From assembly GCF_900115365.1 (NCBI RefSeq), contig NZ_FOWD01000001.1, positions 1-64,000 on the forward strand: a stretch of 64,000 bases of DNA, read 5' to 3'. The stretch comes from Anaerocolumna aminovalerica (GTDB lineage: Bacteria > Bacillota > Clostridia > Lachnospirales > Lachnospiraceae). The notes below the pieces were generated by a model. The model made no database searches and was not told where the DNA came from. It saw only the letters and a list, made by a program, of their open reading frames with translations. Of this stretch, positions 10,257-18,896 are shown one piece after another. The position numbers were made by a program, and so were the translations under genes. Positions within the stretch are counted from its first letter, which is position 1. Each line of letters begins with the position of its first letter.

Positions 10257-10303
10257 ATATTTTATACTTATATATTACCACAAAATGGGGAAAATTTCAA
10301 TAC

Positions 10304-10332
10304 TTGTAATAAAATTAGTTTTTTTGTATAAT
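10304..10332 (+). promoter_or_regulatory. Promoter of the two-gene operon at 10.4 kb
   Basis: TTGTAA at 10304-10309, a 17-base spacer, then a perfect TATAAT at 10327-10332. It is about 30 bases upstream of the start codon at 10364. Confidence 0.65.
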
Positions 10333-10363
10333 CATTTAATCTAATTCGAAAGGGATGGTTTTA

Positions 10364-10804
10364 ATGGAGAAGGATTTCTTTGAAATGATTGTTAAACAGA
10401 AACAAAAAGAAGAACTGGATAATGTAATGTTGTGTAATTCCTCAACAGAAAAGTTCGGGGTTAGACTAACAGAACAGGATGCATTGCAACTTCTTAAAAG
10501 CAGAATCAGCAATTTAAGAGAGCAGGAACGTATAGAATTTGGTGAAGGAATATTACCAAAATTAATTGTTGCTTTCTGTGACTCTCCTTATATTTATCAG
10601 GATAATTATGTACCTGCACTGGAGGCCCTGCAGGAAATATTTTATGAATACAAAAATGAAACGCTGGATGAATTGACCGATGATGAATTAATTGAATTTA
10701 TGAAAGAGCATTTTGATGGAGACTGTCAAGGATCTATTGAGTATTTGGAAGATACCTGTCTTGAAAAATTAGCAAGGAAAATTAGGTATGGATATGAGGA
10801 ATAA
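10364..10804 (+). CDS. Uncharacterised clostridial protein (possibly DUF6323 family)
   Basis: A 146-residue acidic, soluble protein without signal peptide or membrane segment. It has a conserved look: an early LTEQDALQLL segment and Glu/Asp-rich helices towards the C terminus. I associate it with a small clostridial family (DUF6323) found beside the kind of gene that follows here; this is tentative. The ATG at 10364 is preferred because GAAAGGG (10348-10354) is nine bases upstream. The in-frame ATG at 10355 would touch that site. It overlaps the next gene by 17 bases, so the two are translationally coupled. Confidence 0.65.
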   Translation: MEKDFFEMIVKQKQKEELDNVMLCNSSTEKFGVRLTEQDALQLLKSRISNLREQERIEFGEGILPKLIVAFCDSPYIYQDNYVPALEALQEIFYEYKNETLDELTDDELIEFMKEHFDGDCQGSIEYLEDTCLEKLARKIRYGYEE

Positions 10805-11663
10805 TTTAACGGATATAAAAAGTTTTGAAATGGGAGAGCTCCTTTCAATTGTTTCAGATTTATCCAAAAAATATACCAGTATGGAAAGCAGCTCTATTAC
10901 TTATGATAAAGCTAGAATGTTAATGGATTCAGTGCTGTACTGTTTGGATGAATATAATAAGATTCCAGAGGAAGATAGAGAATATACAGATGAAAAAATG
11001 AATACAAAAAATTTATATGAACAAGGCTTACAATATGTTTATAAAAAGGTGCTTAAAAGTAAGGAACTTTACGAAGAAATAATTAGAGATTTTCATTCTT
11101 ACAATTGCAGAAATTATTATGATACCATAATTAATGGTATACCAAATTTCTTTCTATGGTATGACCCTGTATTTAAGCCACAAGATCATATTTTAACCTT
11201 AGATTATCCTACTATAAAACCATTAAGCAATTTATGTGGGGTAGATGCAATATATCAGTACCTGTGCAGCATAAAATCAGAATGGCAATTTCTTAATGCC
11301 TTTCCTGATGAGACAATTATGGCATTGCTTCATCGAATGATGCCTGATTACGAGGAGTTATTTCTTGACAATGTCTGCAGTCAGGTTTTAAGAAATGCAA
11401 TTGCATGTATGATAGTTGAAAAACCATTAGGAATGCTGAAAATCGAGGCAGATGACTTGGAAATTATAAAGTCTTTTTTCAATCTGAAGTCCAGAGAAAG
11501 TATAAACAGCTCCATTCAAATGATGACAAAACAGATAGTGAAACATGGTTTTTGTTCAAATGCCTTGCTGCTTGATTATTTATTACTAGATTCTGAGGAT
11601 TTTACGATACTCCTTGAAAATGCTATAAAATATGATACATTAGAATATATTTTTCCGCAATAG
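10788..11663 (+). CDS. Uncharacterised clostridial protein (possibly DUF6179 family)
   Basis: A 291-residue soluble protein with helical, Leu-rich character and no recognised motif. It is the second gene of the operon and starts within the end of the first (ATG at 10788 or 10794). The pair resembles two uncharacterised clostridial families that I recall as neighbours (DUF6323 and DUF6179), but I cannot confirm it from sequence alone. The product may be shorter than its family norm, since the frame ends abruptly in an AT-rich region. Function unknown. Confidence 0.6.
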   Translation: MDMRNNLTDIKSFEMGELLSIVSDLSKKYTSMESSSITYDKARMLMDSVLYCLDEYNKIPEEDREYTDEKMNTKNLYEQGLQYVYKKVLKSKELYEEIIRDFHSYNCRNYYDTIINGIPNFFLWYDPVFKPQDHILTLDYPTIKPLSNLCGVDAIYQYLCSIKSEWQFLNAFPDETIMALLHRMMPDYEELFLDNVCSQVLRNAIACMIVEKPLGMLKIEADDLEIIKSFFNLKSRESINSSIQMMTKQIVKHGFCSNALLLDYLLLDSEDFTILLENAIKYDTLEYIFPQ

Positions 11664-11897
11664 GAGATTTCGTGAGAATTAAAATTTCTATTTTTAATTT
11701 CCATTAAATTTATAATTAGTAATAAAGATATTGCATTCATTGTAAAATTATAGAGAAGAAACTTTATTGTAGAAATCAAAAAGATATTAAGATTTTTTTA
11801 TAACATTCAATAGTTTAAATTAGAAAACCTACGTGGGTTTACTAAGAATTTAAACGGTTAAATATTACTCTATGATTTATATAATAAGTTTTGAAAT

Positions 11898-11938
11898 TAT
11901 GTCAGCTTTTGAGTTTACAGGGACTTTGAAACGGTCCC
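11898..11938. repeat. Solo IS256-type terminal sequence
   Basis: It matches 259-301 in the same orientation, from TATGTCAG through GAGTTTACAGGGAC and TTGAAACGGTCCC. No transposase remains nearby, so it is either a relic of an excised or decayed copy or a rearrangement point. Confidence 0.6.
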
Positions 11939-11945
11939 TATATTA

Positions 11946-11990
11946 AAGGGTTTCACATTGTTATTATATATATCGCAATGTGAAACCCTT
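11946..11990. terminator. Perfect inverted repeat, likely a terminator-like hairpin
   Basis: AAGGGTTTCACATTG at 11946-11960 and CAATGTGAAACCCTT at 11976-11990 are perfect complements. No clear T-run follows on either side, so the terminator role is uncertain. It lies between the converging operon at 10.4 kb and vanY. Confidence 0.45.
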
Positions 11991-12131
11991 GATATCCTTA
12001 GCTAAGTTTTTAGCTTTTTAATGAAGTTCACCCTATTACTATATTTTGTAGATTAAAAGCTTCCATATGTAAATAAATTATCTATGTTTATGTTTGTTCC
12101 CGTATTTGCTAAAACTCTAATTTTCTGTATA

Positions 12132-12842
12132 TCATAAGATTTGATTTAAATATTCTTCAAGGCAAATTCCATTTTCATATATTTCTTTTGCCGCTTCTTT
12201 ACCTACATAGCGATAATGCCAGGGTTCATAATTTATTCCTGTAAGATCACTTTTATTTTCAGGATAACGTAATATAAAGCCATATTTATAAGAATTTTCC
12301 ATCAGCCATTTTTGCTCAGGTGTATTTTCCTGTTCTTTGTCTAAGATTTGATAGCTTTTTGCAACAATATCAACTGCTAGCCCAGTTTGATGTTCACTGG
12401 TTCCAGGTACAGCAACCCATTTAGCAGCTTCTACTGCCGCCTCCTGATCAGAAAGACCATTGCTTAAATATTTTCCGATTTTGTTTTCAAATAACGATTT
12501 TTGTTTTTCCAGTGTTCGATAGGAAGAACAGATAATAGGAGATAACCCTTCCCTCTTTGCAGCTTCCAACATCATTTCAAGATCATCAAAAATTCGTCTA
12601 TCAACAGAGTGGCCATTACGAAAGGATTTTGTCTCCACAGTAAAATTTTCAGGCAATGTATTCCATGGATTTGCAAGAATAAGCTGCCAATTTGTATCGG
12701 ATTGGGATGCATAACTCAAATTAGATTTTCTTTCAAGAAATAAATTGCTGATTATGAAAGAACCAATAACTATTACTATAAATCCAAACAATAGTGTAAT
12801 TGTTCTTTTTTTCCTTTGTTCGTTACTATATTTGGTGTCCAT
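12132..12842 (-). CDS. D-alanyl-D-alanine carboxypeptidase, VanY/M15B family
   Basis: This zinc peptidase family trims the terminal D-Ala from peptidoglycan stem peptides. The 236-residue protein has an N-terminal membrane anchor (about 14-36) and an extracytoplasmic catalytic domain. Likely zinc ligands are His151 and Asp158 (GTSEHQTGLAVD) and His209, with Glu206 as catalytic base (EPWHYRYVG). Arg109 in SSYRT is also family-typical. The GAGGAAG site eight bases upstream supports the ATG at 12842. No van resistance genes are adjacent, so a housekeeping wall-remodelling role is more likely than glycopeptide resistance. Confidence 0.9.
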   Translation of the reverse strand: MDTKYSNEQRKKRTITLLFGFIVIVIGSFIISNLFLERKSNLSYASQSDTNWQLILANPWNTLPENFTVETKSFRNGHSVDRRIFDDLEMMLEAAKREGLSPIICSSYRTLEKQKSLFENKIGKYLSNGLSDQEAAVEAAKWVAVPGTSEHQTGLAVDIVAKSYQILDKEQENTPEQKWLMENSYKYGFILRYPENKSDLTGINYEPWHYRYVGKEAAKEIYENGICLEEYLNQIL

Positions 12843-13100
12843 TTATATCTTCCTCTTCTTTCGCAGACTTGTTTTCTATCTTCCTTTGAAATAGTTGTAT
12901 CTTATAACTTACCTTGTTCTTTGTCAATGAACTTCACTAATTCTTTATTAAGGATTAAGAAAATATTAATAAGAGTTATGGAAATACTCTATCTGAAGAC
13001 TGATTTAATACAATTTTTGTGTCAAGTATATGGTTTATATTTTTATTCTTATTGGATTCTGCTATAATGTTAACATAACAGAAGTAGTGGAGGTGAAGGG

Positions 13101-14045
13101 ATGACATTACAACAATTACGATATGTAATAGAAGTTTCCGGAATAGGTTCTATGAGTGAAGCAGCCAAGCGATTATTTATTTCACAGCCAAGTCTTTCTA
13201 ATTCCATTATGGAACTGGAAAAAGAGCTTGGAATACTTATATTTATCAGGACTAACAGGGGAATTCAATTATCAGTGGAAGGTACAGAATTTCTTGGATA
13301 TGCCAGACAAGTAATAGAACAAATGGAATTATTGGAACAGAAATATGTGGCTGGTAAACTCCACAAACAAAAATTCAGTATATCTACCCAGCATTATTCT
13401 TTTGCGGTAAAAGCTTTTGTTGACTTAATCATGCATTTTGGAATGGAAGAATATGATTTTGCCATTCGGGAAACCAGAACTTATGAAATTATTGAAGATG
13501 TTAAAATGTTAAAAAGCGAAATAGGTATTCTATATCTTAGTAACTTTAATGAGAAGGTAATTACTAAGCTATTAAAAGAAAATGAATTAGACTTTGAATT
13601 GCTTTTTACTGTTCAACCACATATATTTGTAAGTTCCAGAAATCCTCTGGTAAAAAAGTTTAAAGAGAACCCGGATTATAATAACGGAAAAGGTGTAACA
13701 TTGGAAGATTTAGAGGACCTGCCTGTTCTTCGTTACGACCAGGGAGTGAATAATTCATTTTATTTTACCGAGGAGATATTAAGTACATTGGAGCACAAAA
13801 AGTCCATCATGGTAAATGACAGGGCAACTTTATTTAATCTGCTCATTGGTTTAAATGGTTATACCATATCTACCGGAGTTATTAGTGAGGATTTAAATGG
13901 TAAAGATATTATATCTCTACCTCTTGATGTAGATGAAACAATAAGGGTAGGAATGATTACTCATAAGAATACAGTCCGAAGCAGACTTGGAGAAATCTTC
14001 GTAAGCAGCTTAAAAGAAAATATAAAAAGCGATGGTTTGGTATAG
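13101..14045 (+). CDS. LysR-family transcriptional regulator, possibly of sulfur amino acid uptake
   Basis: The 314-residue protein has an N-terminal winged helix (about 1-60; MTLQQLRYVIEVS, then AAKRLFISQPSLS) and a periplasmic-binding-like effector domain. The layout resembles CysB/CmbR-type regulators that sense sulfur metabolites. Its position 200 bases before the Met/Cys-rich peptide gene and metNIQ makes control of methionine import plausible; this is inference from context. An extended -10 (TGCTATAAT, TATAAT at 13063-13068) without a good -35 precedes it, and a GGAGGTG site fixes the ATG. A terminator overlaps its stop codon. Confidence 0.88.
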   Translation: MTLQQLRYVIEVSGIGSMSEAAKRLFISQPSLSNSIMELEKELGILIFIRTNRGIQLSVEGTEFLGYARQVIEQMELLEQKYVAGKLHKQKFSISTQHYSFAVKAFVDLIMHFGMEEYDFAIRETRTYEIIEDVKMLKSEIGILYLSNFNEKVITKLLKENELDFELLFTVQPHIFVSSRNPLVKKFKENPDYNNGKGVTLEDLEDLPVLRYDQGVNNSFYFTEEILSTLEHKKSIMVNDRATLFNLLIGLNGYTISTGVISEDLNGKDIISLPLDVDETIRVGMITHKNTVRSRLGEIFVSSLKENIKSDGLV

Positions 14046-14074
14046 CTTTAAACTATATCAAACCATACTTTTTT
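14032..14074 (+). terminator. Terminator of the LysR gene
   Basis: ATGGTTTGGTATAG at 14032-14045 pairs with CTATATCAAACCAT at 14053-14066, followed by ACTTTTTT. The left arm includes the stop codon of the regulator. Confidence 0.8.
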
Positions 14075-14241
14075 CATATTTTACTAATAGATTGAATTGA
14101 TATATACTAAGTACAATTAAATGGTAAGCAAAGTTAATATTATATTATTAAATTACTTGTTTATAAAATGAAACAGGTATGTTAATCTGCTTTCAATAAA
14201 TGAGACAAATCCCAATATTAAAAAGTAAGGAGAAAACAAGC

Positions 14242-14349
14242 ATGAGATACAAAGTTAGCCAATCTAACAATATGAATATGATGATGTGCTGTGGCCATAT
14301 GTGCGGAAGCATGTATATGGCTTATTGTTGTGCTTGTTATGATACCTGA
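14242..14349 (+). CDS. 35-residue Met/Cys-rich peptide (leader peptide or Cys-rich RiPP-like peptide)
   Basis: An ATG preceded by AAGGAG opens a 35-codon frame ending in TGA. The peptide starts MRYKVSQSNN and then becomes almost wholly sulfur-rich: eight Met and six Cys in total, including NMNMMMCCGHMCG and YCCACYDT. A hairpin with a T-run follows at 14381-14410, and metNIQ begins 315 bases downstream. Two readings are open. It could be an attenuation leader sensing Met or Cys charging ahead of the methionine importer. It could instead be a stand-alone Cys-rich peptide of the kind modified by clostridial radical SAM maturases, as in the cluster 10 kb away. Translation is likely given the ribosome site; the role is unproven. 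Confidence 0.6.
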   Translation: MRYKVSQSNNMNMMMCCGHMCGSMYMAYCCACYDT

Positions 14350-14380
14350 TTGCGTAGTTAATTATATTTGTAAATATAAG

Positions 14381-14410
14381 AGACAGGTACATAACGGTAT
14401 CTGTCTTTTT
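14381..14410 (+). terminator. Terminator or attenuator after the Met/Cys-rich ORF
   Basis: AGACAGGTAC at 14381-14390 pairs with GGTATCTGTCT (one mismatch), followed by TTTTT. TACCTG at 14343-14348, overlapping the ORF's stop codon, is complementary to CAGGTA in the left arm (14384-14389). It could therefore compete with terminator formation. The alternative pairing is only six bases and is unproven. Confidence 0.7.
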
Positions 14411-14439
14411 AATTTGCGTGAAGGTAAGTAAAGTAAGCT

Positions 14440-14515
14440 TTGTTGCAAATTTATTTGCAACAATACGAACCCACCTGCCAACATTAGAAACGGGCTAAGC
14501 CAAGTTTCTAATGTT
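14440..14515 (+). promoter_or_regulatory. Structured region upstream of metN: a perfect dyad and a hairpin
   Basis: TTGTTGCAAAT (14440-14450) and ATTTGCAACAA (14453-14463) form a perfect 11-base dyad with a two-base centre, suited to a DNA-binding dimer. AACATTAGAAAC (14480-14491) and GTTTCTAATGTT (14504-14515) form a 12-base perfect stem with a GGCT/AGCC loop. I do not see SAM-riboswitch or T-box consensus here. The segment from 14516 to metN has no further clear signal. Confidence 0.5.
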
Positions 14516-14664
14516 TGAATAAAGTTAATTATGGGCCAATAAACATGAGAAATAGACGAATTAGGTTTCTGGCTCTTTAACTAGACAAAGGATGTCTTGA
14601 ACAAACATTTATTTTGAGCAAAATTAACGAAGAAACTAAATATTAAGATAAGAGAAGGTGTGAA

Positions 14665-15714
14665 ATGGAAGGAATCATTGAAGTCAGAAATTTGACAAAG
14701 ACTTTTCAAGATAAGAACAACAAAGTAGAAGCACTGAAAGACATTAATTTATCCATCCATAAAGGAGAAATATTCGGAATTATCGGAATGTCTGGAGCAG
14801 GAAAAAGCACACTGGTAAGATGCTTAAATTTTTTAGAAAAACCAACTAGCGGTATCGTATCAGTAGATGGTAAGGATCTATCTAAGTTAACAGCAAAAGA
14901 ACTGCGAAATAAACGTATGGAAATATCTATGATATTCCAACATTTTAATTTACTTATGCAAAAAAGTGTACTGGATAATATCTGTTTCCCATTATCCATT
15001 GCAGGTGTTAATAAGAAAGAAGCAAGAGATAGGGCCTTGGAGTTACTTAAGATAGTAGGAATGGAAGAAAAAGCAGGTGCTTATCCGTCCCAGTTATCAG
15101 GAGGACAAAAGCAAAGGGTTGCCATTGCAAGGGCATTGGCGAATAACCCCAAGATATTGCTTTGTGATGAAGCTACCAGTGCATTGGACCCTCAGACAAC
15201 AAAATCCATACTGGAGTTATTAAAAAACATTAATGAAGAATATGGAATAACTATCGTAATTATTACCCACGAAATGGCAGTGGTTCGGGAAATTTGCAGT
15301 CATGTTGCAATTATTAGTAATGGCACTCTGGCTGAGGCAGGTAAAGTGATTGATATATTTACAAGTCCTAAGACGAAAGCAGCAAAAGACCTGATTCTTC
15401 ACGGTGATGAGAACATATCCAATGAATTAACGGATACTTATAAGGATGCAACTATTAAGCTTATGAAAACAAAGCGTTGTATCAGAATCGTATTTAGCGA
15501 GAATTCTTCCTTTGAACCGGTTATTGCTAATATGGTTCTAGAACATAAAGCACCTGTTAATATTTTAAAGGCAGATACAAAGAACATAGGCGGAATTGCC
15601 AGAGGAGAGATGATTCTGGGACTCCCGGAAGATGAAGATACAGCAAGCAGAATGATCGCATATTTAAAGGGCAGAGGTCTTGCGGTAGAGGAGGTATCAG
15701 ATTATGTGGACTAG
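14665..15714 (+). CDS. metN: Methionine ABC transporter ATP-binding protein MetN
   Basis: MetN powers the MetNIQ importer of D- and L-methionine. The 349-residue protein has Walker A (GMSGAGKST), signature LSGGQKQRVAIAR, Walker B (ILLCDEATSALDP), switch His in ITHEM, and a C-terminal NIL domain (about 265-345) that binds methionine and causes transinhibition. An AAGGTG site precedes the ATG. It overlaps metI by 11 bases. Confidence 0.95.
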   Translation: MEGIIEVRNLTKTFQDKNNKVEALKDINLSIHKGEIFGIIGMSGAGKSTLVRCLNFLEKPTSGIVSVDGKDLSKLTAKELRNKRMEISMIFQHFNLLMQKSVLDNICFPLSIAGVNKKEARDRALELLKIVGMEEKAGAYPSQLSGGQKQRVAIARALANNPKILLCDEATSALDPQTTKSILELLKNINEEYGITIVIITHEMAVVREICSHVAIISNGTLAEAGKVIDIFTSPKTKAAKDLILHGDENISNELTDTYKDATIKLMKTKRCIRIVFSENSSFEPVIANMVLEHKAPVNILKADTKNIGGIARGEMILGLPEDEDTASRMIAYLKGRGLAVEEVSDYVD

Positions 15715-16366
15715 AGAAATAATTAAAATGCTTATGGAAGGTATTTTTGATACCTTGTATATGACCTTGGTTTCCACCTTTATGGGCTATGTAATCGGCC
15801 TTCCTATGGGAATTGTATTAGCTGTAACGGATAAGCAGGGTATAAAACCAAATAAGTTCATATATAAACTTTTGGATTTTATTGCAAATGTTATAAGAAG
15901 TATACCATTTTTAATTTTATTGATTGTTTTGATTCCATTTACCAAATTAGTTGTAGGCAGAAGTTATGGATCTACAGCAACTATTGTGCCGCTGGTCATT
16001 GCAGCTGCTCCCTTTATAGCAAGATTAGTGGAATCCTCCATACAAGAAGTGGATAAGGGAGTTATTGAGGCAGCAGAAAGTATGGGTGCTGGAACATTCA
16101 CAATTATAAGGAAGGTTTTGCTGGTTGAAGCAAGAACATCTTTGCTTGTAGGAGTAACTATAGCTACAGGAACTATATTAGGATATTCTGCCATGGCAGG
16201 TATTGTAGGCGGTGGCGGACTAGGTGACATTGCTATACGGTATGGGTATAACAGATACCAGTCAGATATTATGCTAGTAACTATTGTGTTATTAATTATT
16301 TTGGTACAGTTGTTTCAGGGACTTGGAATGATGCTATCAAATAAATTAGATAAAAGAAAAAGATAG
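15704..16366 (+). CDS. metI: Methionine ABC transporter permease MetI
   Basis: A 220-residue integral membrane protein with about five helices and the MetI EAA loop (EAAESMGAGTFTIIRKVLLVEA, near 125-147) that docks on MetN. Its ATG lies inside the end of metN, so the two are translationally coupled. The length is normal for MetI. Confidence 0.95.
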   Translation: MWTREIIKMLMEGIFDTLYMTLVSTFMGYVIGLPMGIVLAVTDKQGIKPNKFIYKLLDFIANVIRSIPFLILLIVLIPFTKLVVGRSYGSTATIVPLVIAAAPFIARLVESSIQEVDKGVIEAAESMGAGTFTIIRKVLLVEARTSLLVGVTIATGTILGYSAMAGIVGGGGLGDIAIRYGYNRYQSDIMLVTIVLLIILVQLFQGLGMMLSNKLDKRKR

Positions 16367-16393
16367 ATAGTAAAGAAAGTGGAGGGAAATTTT

Positions 16394-17224
16394 ATGAAAA
16401 AGAAATTATTTGCAGTTATTTTAACACTATCCATAGCAGCAGGAACTTTAGCAGGCTGCGGTAAAAAAGAACCCGTAAAAACCGGAGAAGAAAGTAAAAC
16501 TATTAAAGTTGCAGCATCAGCTACGCCTCATGCAGAAATTTTAGAGCAGGCCCAGATAGCTCTTAAAGAAAAAGGGTGGGAGCTTGAGGTTACCATATTT
16601 GATGATTATATTCAGCCGAATAATGTGGTAGAAAGCGGTGAATTTGATGCAAACTATTTTCAACATATTCCATACCTGGAAAGCTTTAATGAAGAACATG
16701 GTACTCATTTAGTGAATGCAGGCGGTATTCATTATGAACCATTTGGTGTGTATCCAGGAACAAAGGCAGATTTATCTACATTAGAAAATGGTGATGTAAT
16801 AGCCGTACCCAATGATACTACCAATGAAGCAAGAGCTTTATTATTACTTCAGGATAATGGAATAATAACTTTAAAAGAAGATGCAGGACTTACTGCTACT
16901 GTTAATGATATTGTTGACAATCCTAAAAACTTAACTATTCTGGAACTAGAGGCAGCACAGATACCCAGAGTAAAAGACGAGGTGGCATTTATCGTATTAA
17001 ATGGAAACTATGCATTAGATGCAGGATTTTCAGCGGCAAAAGATGCTATTACTTATGAGAAGGCTGATTCTGAAGCAGCTAAAACTTATGTGAATGTGAT
17101 AGCAGTAAAGGAAGGTAATGAAAATAGCGAAGGTATTAAAGCATTAGTAGGAGTATTGACTTCAGATGAGATGAGAACATATATTAATGATACTTATGGA
17201 GATGCCGTTATTCCTTCAAAATAA
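16394..17224 (+). CDS. metQ: Methionine-binding lipoprotein MetQ
   Basis: The 276-residue NlpA/MetQ-family substrate-binding lipoprotein has a signal peptide with lipobox LAGC (Cys about 22). The mature part begins with the family-typical KVAASATPHAEIL and contains the DANYFQHIPYL segment. The ATG at 16394 is seven bases after GGAGGG. The in-frame GTG at 16379 lies within that site and is rejected. It closes the metNIQ operon and is followed by a strong terminator. Confidence 0.95.
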   Translation: MKKKLFAVILTLSIAAGTLAGCGKKEPVKTGEESKTIKVAASATPHAEILEQAQIALKEKGWELEVTIFDDYIQPNNVVESGEFDANYFQHIPYLESFNEEHGTHLVNAGGIHYEPFGVYPGTKADLSTLENGDVIAVPNDTTNEARALLLLQDNGIITLKEDAGLTATVNDIVDNPKNLTILELEAAQIPRVKDEVAFIVLNGNYALDAGFSAAKDAITYEKADSEAAKTYVNVIAVKEGNENSEGIKALVGVLTSDEMRTYINDTYGDAVIPSK

Positions 17225-17270
17225 GATTTTGTAAATAATTTTAGTTAAATGATATATATAAATACCTATC

Positions 17271-17331
17271 ATTAGACTCCAAGAAGCGAAAAATCTCAAC
17301 TAAAAAGGATTCTTCGCTTTTTGGATCTAAT
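17271..17331. terminator. Long bidirectional terminator hairpin between metQ and galK
   Basis: Bases 17271-17295 pair with 17308-17331 over about 24 positions with few mismatches. The stem core is AAGCGAAAAATC/GATTCTTCGCTT with a T-run on both strands. It separates the convergent metNIQ and galK units. A near-identical core recurs at 50915-50986. Confidence 0.8.
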
Positions 17332-17429
17332 AATATATCAGGCTACGAACATCTTAAACTCTTTTGGAATGAAATACATTTTTAATTTCTTACTTTCACC
17401 TTGGTATGACTACGCAAAATCTTCTTCTG

Positions 17430-18596
17430 CTAGTCTATTTTACAAGGCCCGTCCCCAATATCTACAACATAGAAATCAGCTTTATATCCGATTTCATCTT
17501 CATATATCTTCCCAACATTGTATATAAAAGAATCAACTTGATCCTGGTCCAGGATACTTACTGTACATCCACCAAAACCTGCTCCGGTCATTCTGGAACC
17601 GATAACTCCTTCTTGCTCCCAGGCTGCTTTCACTAAAGTATCCAGTTCTTTGCCGCTTACTTCATAGTCATCTCTTAAAGAAATGTGAGATTCCTTCATT
17701 AACTGGCCAAACAGGGTAAGGTTATGGTTCTTTAATGCAGATACTGCCATTACGGTCCTTTGATTTTCGTATACGGCATGTTTCGCACGTTTTCTGCAAA
17801 CTGGATTTTGGATAAAGTGTTTGATCTCTTCGAACTCCAATTCTTTTAAATCTCCAAGGGTTTGTATGTCAACAATTTTTTGTAAATCAAGAAGTGCTGA
17901 TTCGCATTCTTCCCGTCTTTCATTATATTTGGAATCACTTAATTCTCTTTTTCGATTGGTGTTAGCAATAATAATTTTTTTATTATTTAATATAACCGGT
18001 GCATATTCATATTCCAAGGTGTTGGTATCTAAGAATATTCCATGATCTTTCTTTCCCATGGCGATTGCAAATTGGTCCATAATGCCGCAATTCACGCCGA
18101 TAAATTGATTTTCAGCAGTTTTACAGATCTGAGCCAGTTCTACCATATCAAAATCAAGGCTGCATATAGATTTTATTATGTATCCGGTTAATACTTCGAT
18201 AGATGCAGAAGAGGATAGGCCGGATTGATTTGGAATATTACCATAATAAAGAATGTCTAAACCTTGAGGTATTTTGTAACCTTTTTCTTTTATAGCCCAG
18301 AACACTGCTTTCGGATAATTAGCCCAATCATCTTCTTTGGAGTATTTGATGTCTTCTGAATTTGAAGTTATGATTCCAAAATGTTCATAATTCATGGAAT
18401 AAAAGCGCAGGGTATTACTGTTATTTTTTCTCACTGCTCCATAAGTTCCGATGGTCAGAGCACAGGGGAATACATGACCCCCATTATAGTCGGTATGTTC
18501 ACCGATTAAATTTACACGTCCCGGTGAAAAGTACAATTCTATTTTTTCACCATCACCGAAGATTTCATTAAATTTTTGGAAAAGTTGATTCTTCAT
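17430..18596 (-). CDS. galK: Galactokinase
   Basis: GalK phosphorylates alpha-D-galactose to galactose-1-phosphate in the Leloir pathway. The 388-residue GHMP kinase has the GalK signature GRVNLIGEHTDYNGGHV (about 26-42), the ATP-binding LSSSAS loop preceded by NQSG (about 120-130), and the C-terminal motif TGAGFGGCTVS. A GGGGGAT site precedes the ATG. It stands alone; no galE or galT is adjacent. Confidence 0.95.
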   Translation of the reverse strand: MKNQLFQKFNEIFGDGEKIELYFSPGRVNLIGEHTDYNGGHVFPCALTIGTYGAVRKNNSNTLRFYSMNYEHFGIITSNSEDIKYSKEDDWANYPKAVFWAIKEKGYKIPQGLDILYYGNIPNQSGLSSSASIEVLTGYIIKSICSLDFDMVELAQICKTAENQFIGVNCGIMDQFAIAMGKKDHGIFLDTNTLEYEYAPVILNNKKIIIANTNRKRELSDSKYNERREECESALLDLQKIVDIQTLGDLKELEFEEIKHFIQNPVCRKRAKHAVYENQRTVMAVSALKNHNLTLFGQLMKESHISLRDDYEVSGKELDTLVKAAWEQEGVIGSRMTGAGFGGCTVSILDQDQVDSFIYNVGKIYEDEIGYKADFYVVDIGDGPCKID

Positions 18597-18807
18597 ATGG
18601 ATCCCCCATTCTATATTTATGTTTTTTACTATAAATATTTTGTGAAAGTAATGTTTAAATACAAATAAAAGTGTAGATTTGATTTATTTGATTATTAATA
18701 TATATCTTTCAATCTAATTCTAAGTGAAAGAGTTCTAAAAAACAATGTTTTTCTTGACTTATCTATTAAATTAGAGAAATATTTGCATGTAAATGCGATT
18801 TCGTGTA

Positions 18808-18835
18808 TTGGAATTTTCAATTTATGTGTTAAAAT
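18808..18835 (+). promoter_or_regulatory. Promoter of the flippase gene
   Basis: TTGGAA at 18808-18813, 16 bases, then TAAAAT at 18830-18835. Its position supports translation from the ATG at 18897 and not from the in-frame ATG at 18783. Confidence 0.45.
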
Positions 18836-18896
18836 AGTAGAACGGGAAGAAACAAAAATAAATATTTATATTAATACTGAAAGTTGGAACATCCTG

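Larger units (their letters stand above)
11664..12131. other. Gene-free stretch with a solo IS end and a perfect inverted repeat
   Basis: No plausible gene. It contains the isolated IS256-type end at 11898-11938 and the 15-base-arm hairpin at 11946-11990. The remainder is AT-rich. Confidence 0.6.

Noticed and set aside
12132-12842. Vancomycin resistance vanY
   Set aside because: No vanHAX or vanRS genes nearby; the family is also common as a housekeeping carboxypeptidase.
14411-14664. SAM riboswitch or T-box before metN
   Set aside because: None of the usual conserved boxes could be found; only a dyad and a stem.
18783-18896. 38-codon N-terminal extension of the flippase
   Set aside because: Contains the likely promoter, and the family start matches the internal ATG.
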